Source: Sphingomonas azotifigens NBRC 15497 | Lineage (GTDB): Bacteria > Pseudomonadota > Alphaproteobacteria > Sphingomonadales > Sphingomonadaceae | Direction: 5' to 3' | Length of the DNA stretch: 64,000 bases | Assembly: GCF_002091475.1 (NCBI RefSeq) | Contig: NZ_BCTR01000027.1 | Coordinates: 62,001-126,000 of the forward strand | In this document: positions 59,879 through 64,000 of the stretch, piece by piece | Layout: each line of letters starts with the position of its first letter | Position numbering within the stretch: position 1 is the stretch's first letter | The notes under the pieces: model-generated | Database searches by the model: none | What the model was told of the DNA's origin: nothing | The model's input: the letters and a program-made list of their open reading frames with translations, nothing else | Translations under genes and position numbers: made by a program

Positions 59879-61225
59879 CTAGACCTGGAGCTTGATGATG
59901 CGCGGGATCTTGTGCGGGGGGCCGAGCTTGAGCAGATCGTCGTTCGGCACGAGTTCGAGCTTGGAATCGACGCCGAGCTGGTTTCGGATTTCCGCCTTCA
60001 GCCGCCGTTCGAGCGATTCCAGGTCGGGTTTGCCGGCATAGCCTACGCGCAGGCGCAGGAAATCTTCAGGCTGCGGCGGGCGAACGATCTGGAACAGCCC
60101 TGCCTTGGTTTCGAGCTGCGATTCGATCGTCGGCCAGATGCTGATCGGGAGCAGGGTGTTGCCACTGACGACGATCTGGTCGCCGGCACGGCCCTTGATC
60201 TGGAACCGCGCGTGCGTTCGGCCCGAAGGGCAAGGCGTGCGGGTGAGCGTCACCAGATCTTCGCTCTTGAAGCGGATCAGCGGGTCGACCCGGTTCTGCA
60301 GCGGCGTTGCGACCAGCTCGCCCAGGCTTCCATCGGGAACCGGCTCGCCGGTGACGGGGTCGACATGCTCGACGAACACTTCGTCTTCCCAGGCATAGGC
60401 GCCGGACTGATTGGCCGACTGGAGCGTGATGGTGGCATCGCCGAGCGACAGCACTTCGTAGATTTTCAGGTTCCAGCGCTCGGTCAACATCCGGCCGCGT
60501 GGCCCGAGCGGCTCGCCGCCCCAGATCACCGCCTTGTAGGAGGAAAAGGCTTCGGCGAGATCGACACCGGTATCGATTTCGAACTGCTCCAGGCCCATCA
60601 GGAGGACGGTCGACAGCGCCGACAGCAGCGTCGGCCGGTATTTGCGGCTGATCTCGACCAGCCGGCCGATCTCGGACGGATTATGGTCGAGGCAGATCGG
60701 CGTGATGCCGAAATGCAGGAACGGCGCGATCGTGGAACCGCGGATGGTGGGGTTCATCGTCACCCCCCAGTCGCCCGGACGGATTCCCAGATCCCAGAAG
60801 CCGCGATCGAAGCGCGAGTCCATCTGCGTGCCGTGCAGGTCCATCCGGGCCAGGATGGTGGGATCGCCGGTGGTGCCGGAACTGCCGGTGATCGAGCGCA
60901 GGGCCGATCGATCGACGCACAGCACGCCGCCGAAGGGATCGCCGGTCGCCTCGCGATATGCGCGGATATCGTCCTTGGTGATGAAGGGCACGAGGCGCGA
61001 GAAATCGGCCAGCGATTGGATGTCGGCAGGCGTAATACCTGCCGCATCCCATTTCTGGCGCACCAGACCCGCCTTTTCATAGGCGATCTCGATGATTTCC
61101 TTGAGTGCCGGAAACTGCCGCGCCTCGATTTCAGCGCGCGGCATCGTTTCAATCTCGGGGTCGAAGTACAGGCGATCCTCATCCATGGCTTTGCGCGCTT
61201 TCTGTCTGTTGCCTTGAACTGTCAT
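59879..61225 (-). CDS. Phenylacetate-CoA ligase-like (PaaK family) acyl-CoA ligase
   Basis: The protein is 448 aa. SITGSSGTTGDPTIL is the ATP-binding P-loop; YKAVIWGGEPLG, EVLSLGDATITLQSAN, LGELVATPLQNRVDPLIRFKSEDL and the C-terminal LKLGPPHKIPRIIKL follow the PaaK pattern. It would activate an aromatic or alicyclic acid through an acyl-adenylate. The MTVQ start overlaps little; the MDEDRL ATG at 61186 is an alternative. It begins one base after the stop of the preceding ligase gene, so the two are coupled. Confidence 0.9.
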   Translation of the reverse strand: MTVQGNRQKARKAMDEDRLYFDPEIETMPRAEIEARQFPALKEIIEIAYEKAGLVRQKWDAAGITPADIQSLADFSRLVPFITKDDIRAYREATGDPFGGVLCVDRSALRSITGSSGTTGDPTILARMDLHGTQMDSRFDRGFWDLGIRPGDWGVTMNPTIRGSTIAPFLHFGITPICLDHNPSEIGRLVEISRKYRPTLLSALSTVLLMGLEQFEIDTGVDLAEAFSSYKAVIWGGEPLGPRGRMLTERWNLKIYEVLSLGDATITLQSANQSGAYAWEDEVFVEHVDPVTGEPVPDGSLGELVATPLQNRVDPLIRFKSEDLVTLTRTPCPSGRTHARFQIKGRAGDQIVVSGNTLLPISIWPTIESQLETKAGLFQIVRPPQPEDFLRLRVGYAGKPDLESLERRLKAEIRNQLGVDSKLELVPNDDLLKLGPPHKIPRIIKLQV

Positions 61226-61226
61226 T

Positions 61227-62774
61227 CTACGACGTGCGGGTACCGCCGCCGGGGTAGTTGCCCCCGCCGTACCGCGCGTCGAGCTGCTTGTAGTCGGCGC
61301 CGCCGGTGGCCAGCCGCGGGATGGAGTCGCTGAATTCCACCGAAGATGGCTTCTTGTAGGAGGCGATATTCTGGCGGCAGTGTTCGATGATCTCGCTCGG
61401 GCTTGCCGCGGCACCGGGCTTCAGCACGACGATCGCCTTGACTGCCTGGATCCAGCGCTCGTCCGGGATGCCGATGATCGCGCAGTCGGCGACCGCCGGG
61501 TGCCGGCGAATGCACGCCTCGACTTCGGCGGGATAGATGTTCTCCACACCCGATTTGATCATCTGCGTCTTCGGGCCGATGAAGGTCAGGCTGCCATCGG
61601 CCTCGCGCTTGCCGAGGTCGTTGGTGTGGTGCCAGCCGGAGCGATGACGACGCGCATTGATCTCCGGGCGCCGCCAATAGCCGTTCATCACCGTGGGCCC
61701 GCGGAAGACGATCTCGCCGACGTCGCCGGGGGCGACGTCGTTATCGTCCGCATCGACGATGCGCATCTGGCAGAAGGGCGCGGGGCGACCGAAGATGCCG
61801 ATCGCATGGCGGCCATATTGCGGCAGCACCGCCAGCCCCATGACTTCGGTCTGGCCATAGCCCGGCACATGCGTCTCCGCCGGTTCGACGGTGACCATGC
61901 GGTTCCACTCTTCGGTGTACGGGATGGAGCGCAGGCTGCTGAGATCGAGCGTGCGATCGCGATTGAGGGCGACGATCTCGTCCATCGTCTTGCTGACCAG
62001 CCAGGTGCGGGTGCAGCGGTCCGCGTGGATCGCCTCCGCGATCGAGCGCGCATCCGTGCGCCGAACGAAGACGTTGGTGCCGCCCATGTGGAACACCGCG
62101 AGGCAGAACATCAGCGTGCCCAGATGGAACAGCGGTCCCACCGCCAGGAAGACGGTCTCGTTCGACAGTTTCTGGGTGGGCGCCAGGACGAGATTCTCGA
62201 GGAGGATCGTGTTCTGGCTGAGCATCGCGCCGTTCGGGCGCCCTTCGAACGCCGCCGTGTAGATGATGAGGGCGGTGTCGCGCGTATCGACCTCGCGCTC
62301 GCCCTGTCCGCCCTCGGATCCGGAGGCGACGAAATGCTCGTAGGAGTCTTCGCCCTGCCCATCATGCTGCAGCCATAACCCGCCGGCGTAGCGCGCCAGC
62401 GCACGGGCGGCGCGGATCTCGTCGCCGACTTCCTCTTCCTGCCAGAGCACGATGGAGGGCTCGAGGTCGTCGATCAGATCGGCCAGTTCGCTCTTGCTCT
62501 GCCGCCAGTTGGCCGGACACAGCATCGCCCCGAGCTGCGAGGCGGCGATGAGGGTCTCCAGAATGCGGTGCGAGTTCTGCCCCAGCCACAGGATGCGATC
62601 GCCGCGTCCGACGCCGGCGCCCGCGAGCGCGTCGATATACCGATCGACCCGGCCGAGCGTCTCGGCAAAGGTGTAGCGCTGATCGCCGCAGGACAGGGCG
62701 ACCTTTCCGGGATAGGAGCGGACATGCTCTTCCAGGACGGTGTAGAGCGACAGGCTGTGAATTGCATCAGACAT
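61227..62774 (-). CDS. AMP-binding acyl-CoA ligase-like protein with degenerate catalytic motifs
   Basis: The protein is 515 aa with the overall ANL-superfamily layout: FAETLGRVDRYIDAL, VPGYGQTEVMGLAVLP, GEIVFRGPTVMNGYWRRPE, GWHHTNDLG and IKSGVENIYPAEVEACIRRHPAV. The P-loop reads IYTAAFEGRPNGA (about 171-183) in place of TSGTTGxPKG, so Lys becomes Asn. The C-terminal A10 Lys is replaced by Gly492 in LATGGADYKQ. It may be inactive, act with its coupled PaaK-like neighbour, or use a different mechanism. GGAG precedes the chosen ATG. Confidence 0.88.
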   Translation of the reverse strand: MSDAIHSLSLYTVLEEHVRSYPGKVALSCGDQRYTFAETLGRVDRYIDALAGAGVGRGDRILWLGQNSHRILETLIAASQLGAMLCPANWRQSKSELADLIDDLEPSIVLWQEEEVGDEIRAARALARYAGGLWLQHDGQGEDSYEHFVASGSEGGQGEREVDTRDTALIIYTAAFEGRPNGAMLSQNTILLENLVLAPTQKLSNETVFLAVGPLFHLGTLMFCLAVFHMGGTNVFVRRTDARSIAEAIHADRCTRTWLVSKTMDEIVALNRDRTLDLSSLRSIPYTEEWNRMVTVEPAETHVPGYGQTEVMGLAVLPQYGRHAIGIFGRPAPFCQMRIVDADDNDVAPGDVGEIVFRGPTVMNGYWRRPEINARRHRSGWHHTNDLGKREADGSLTFIGPKTQMIKSGVENIYPAEVEACIRRHPAVADCAIIGIPDERWIQAVKAIVVLKPGAAASPSEIIEHCRQNIASYKKPSSVEFSDSIPRLATGGADYKQLDARYGGGNYPGGGTRTS

Positions 62775-62920
62775 GCGTGTCTCCGAGGAGTCCGACGGAC
62801 GATCGTACGCGAAGCTCATGGTTCTGCCGGTGCGGTGCGGTTCCTTCGGCAACGCGGCCTGATTGCCGCATCCGGAAGGACCATCTTGGTTCCCGCCGCA
62901 CCGCCATTCGCGCCGACGCC

Positions 62921-63589
62921 TTAGTGGAGCGTGAAATCGTGGCTGGCGCTTACCGATCCCTTCACCCCCGTGCGAAGCCGCACGACCGGGCTGGCCCGGT
63001 TCTGCAAGGCAGTGATCAGCAACTCGCCATTGGCTTCCTCGATCAGCCATTCGTCGCGATCGTAGAAAGTCTCGCCCTCCGGAGAAACGAACCCGAACGC
63101 GATCCCCAGGCTGACCATCCGCCACGGTGCGAAGCCGAGCGCCGCCAAGCGATCCGCGGCGCCGTCACGCGCGCAGATCATCTCGGCCGGCGCGAACGCC
63201 TTGCGCGTGTCGAGGTTGAGCGCGGCCATGCCGTCCAAGATCGCATCGGAGATGCCGAAGGCGACCTTGATGGGGAAGCGGCGCATGAACATCTCCGCAC
63301 GCCCGGCGTCGAAGATGAAGTTCTCGCCGATCGCCACGCACGCTTCGAGCGATTCGACGGCAAGCTGGTAGGGCCAGAAATGGGCATATTCGGACGAGCC
63401 GGAGGTGCACATCACCATCGAGCCGGGCACCACCCCCATCTTGCCGAACATGGCCGCACCGAAGCGCGCGTCCGCGTCGACGTCGCGGTAGCTGACGGGA
63501 TATTCCGTCACCAGGTGCGGCGTGCGCAGGCACCCCACGATCATGATATCCGTATTGCCCGGAATCCCGGCCAGTGATCTCGCTGCCAT
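62921..63589 (-). CDS. Short PaaK-related protein
   Basis: The protein is 222 aa. The N-terminal MVMCTSGSSEYAHFWPYQLAVESL and the later EEANGELLITALQNRASPVVRLRTG recall parts of phenylacetate-CoA ligase: the loop after the P-loop and the GELxxTxLxNRAxPxIRxRTG block. It is half length, with no GTTG P-loop and no C-terminal lid. GAGGAGC precedes the ATG and the frame is intact, so it looks like a retained protein rather than debris. It may be a partner of the two ligase-like genes downstream. Confidence 0.7.
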   Translation of the reverse strand: MAARSLAGIPGNTDIMIVGCLRTPHLVTEYPVSYRDVDADARFGAAMFGKMGVVPGSMVMCTSGSSEYAHFWPYQLAVESLEACVAIGENFIFDAGRAEMFMRRFPIKVAFGISDAILDGMAALNLDTRKAFAPAEMICARDGAADRLAALGFAPWRMVSLGIAFGFVSPEGETFYDRDEWLIEEANGELLITALQNRASPVVRLRTGVKGSVSASHDFTLH

Positions 63590-63630
63590 CAGCGCTGCTC
63601 CTCTCGCAACCGTATCAATTTATTGGACGT

Positions 63631-63667
63631 GGCGTGCGCACGGGAGATGTCCTCCCATGCGCACGCC
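63631..63667 (-). terminator. Terminator hairpin after the right-edge amidohydrolase
   Basis: Arms GGCGTGCGCA (63631-63640) and TGCGCACGCC (63658-63667) pair perfectly, and inner GGGAG and CTCCC extend the stem, leaving a five-base loop. On the minus strand it follows the amidohydrolase stop and is trailed by AT-rich sequence (CCAATAAATTGATA), which also precedes the PaaK-related gene. Confidence 0.7.
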
Positions 63668-63677
63668 GCGCCGAGCC

Positions 63678-64000
63678 TCATGCGTCCGTCAGAACCTTCG
63701 GGTTGGCAATCCCGAACAGCTTGGCCGCCGTCAGGCCGAGAATATCGGCCTTTTCCTGCTCGCTGATGGCGATGTCTCGGAAGTTTTCCGCAATGACTTC
63801 ACGAGAATAGGGGAAGGAACCTTCCAGATGCGGATAGTCCGTGGCGAACATCAGCGTCTGGTGGCCCAGCACATGACGGTTTTCGACGGCAGAGCGATCG
63901 TGCGAGAACGCCGCCTTGACCTGCTGGGCAATGATTTCGCTCGGCTTCCGGCTGAGCTTGGGGCGCACGTAATGAATGTGCGCCGGATAGATCTCGTCGA
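63678..64000 (-). CDS. Amidohydrolase family 2 protein, C-terminal part (gene runs off the window)
   Basis: The visible 107 codons are open to the window edge. The segment MFATDYPHLEGSFPYSREV matches the conserved C-terminal Asp motif of the ACMSD-like amidohydrolases, and the end is a helix KADILGLTAAKLFGI that includes the usual late Lys-Leu-Phe-Gly. It is related to the complete gene at 28255, which has IDYPHPEGVF. The N-terminal metal-binding part lies outside the window. Confidence 0.85.
   Translation of the reverse strand, partial: DEIYPAHIHYVRPKLSRKPSEIIAQQVKAAFSHDRSAVENRHVLGHQTLMFATDYPHLEGSFPYSREVIAENFRDIAISEQEKADILGLTAAKLFGIANPKVLTDA

Overview
The window is GC-rich, densely coded bacterial chromosome. 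Three outer-membrane TonB-dependent receptors, tandem DUF6644 membrane proteins, a DUF6152 protein and a large set of CoA-thioester catabolic enzymes with TetR, MarR and AraC regulators point to an alphaproteobacterium of the Sphingomonadaceae. No marker gene is present, so this is inference from gene content. No rRNA, tRNA, CRISPR array or intact transposon was found.

Region 1 (about 0.1-15.3 kb) looks like an envelope/uptake region. It holds an AraC regulator, a c-type cytochrome-like lipoprotein translated with two DUF6644 membrane proteins, and two paralogous membrane-anchored winged-helix regulators flanking a serine-hydrolase-fold protein whose catalytic Ser and Lys are both replaced. 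Two TonB receptors follow, separated by three exported proteins on the opposite strand: a DUF4185 protein, an unrecognised secreted protein and a DUF6152 protein.

Region 2 (15.3-16.7 kb) is a gene-poor boundary. It contains one plausible 40-residue membrane peptide with a strong ribosome binding site.

Region 3 (16.7-64 kb) is a long catabolic island built around CoA thioesters. A third TonB receptor and an MFS transporter could handle uptake and export. A family III CoA-transferase and two AMP-forming ligase-like proteins could activate acids. Acyl-CoA dehydrogenases (one split pair and one fused protein), six stand-alone crotonase-fold proteins, a two-domain FadJ-like protein, two thiolases, several SDRs, an aldehyde dehydrogenase, a zinc alcohol dehydrogenase and a GMC oxidoreductase could carry out oxidation and chain shortening. 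A DUF35 protein paired with a thiolase-fold protein lacking the nucleophilic Cys resembles the retro-aldolase that ends steroid side-chain degradation in actinobacteria. Three dihydrodipicolinate-reductase-like proteins of unknown function are dispersed through the island. No ring-cleavage dioxygenase or steroid-ring gene is present, so the substrate stays open; a branched or cyclic carboxylic acid, such as a terpenoid or steroid-like side chain, is an inference.

Regulation is visible in the DNA. A 9-bp-arm palindrome lies between facing -35-like boxes of the divergent MarR and phytanoyl-dioxygenase genes. A shared CGACCGnnnGATT element lies upstream of four transcription units and suggests one regulon, probably under one of the two TetR proteins. 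Decay is also visible: a cytochrome P450 is reduced to a frameshifted C-terminal fragment between the aldehyde and alcohol dehydrogenase genes, and a flavin reductase has no monooxygenase partner here.
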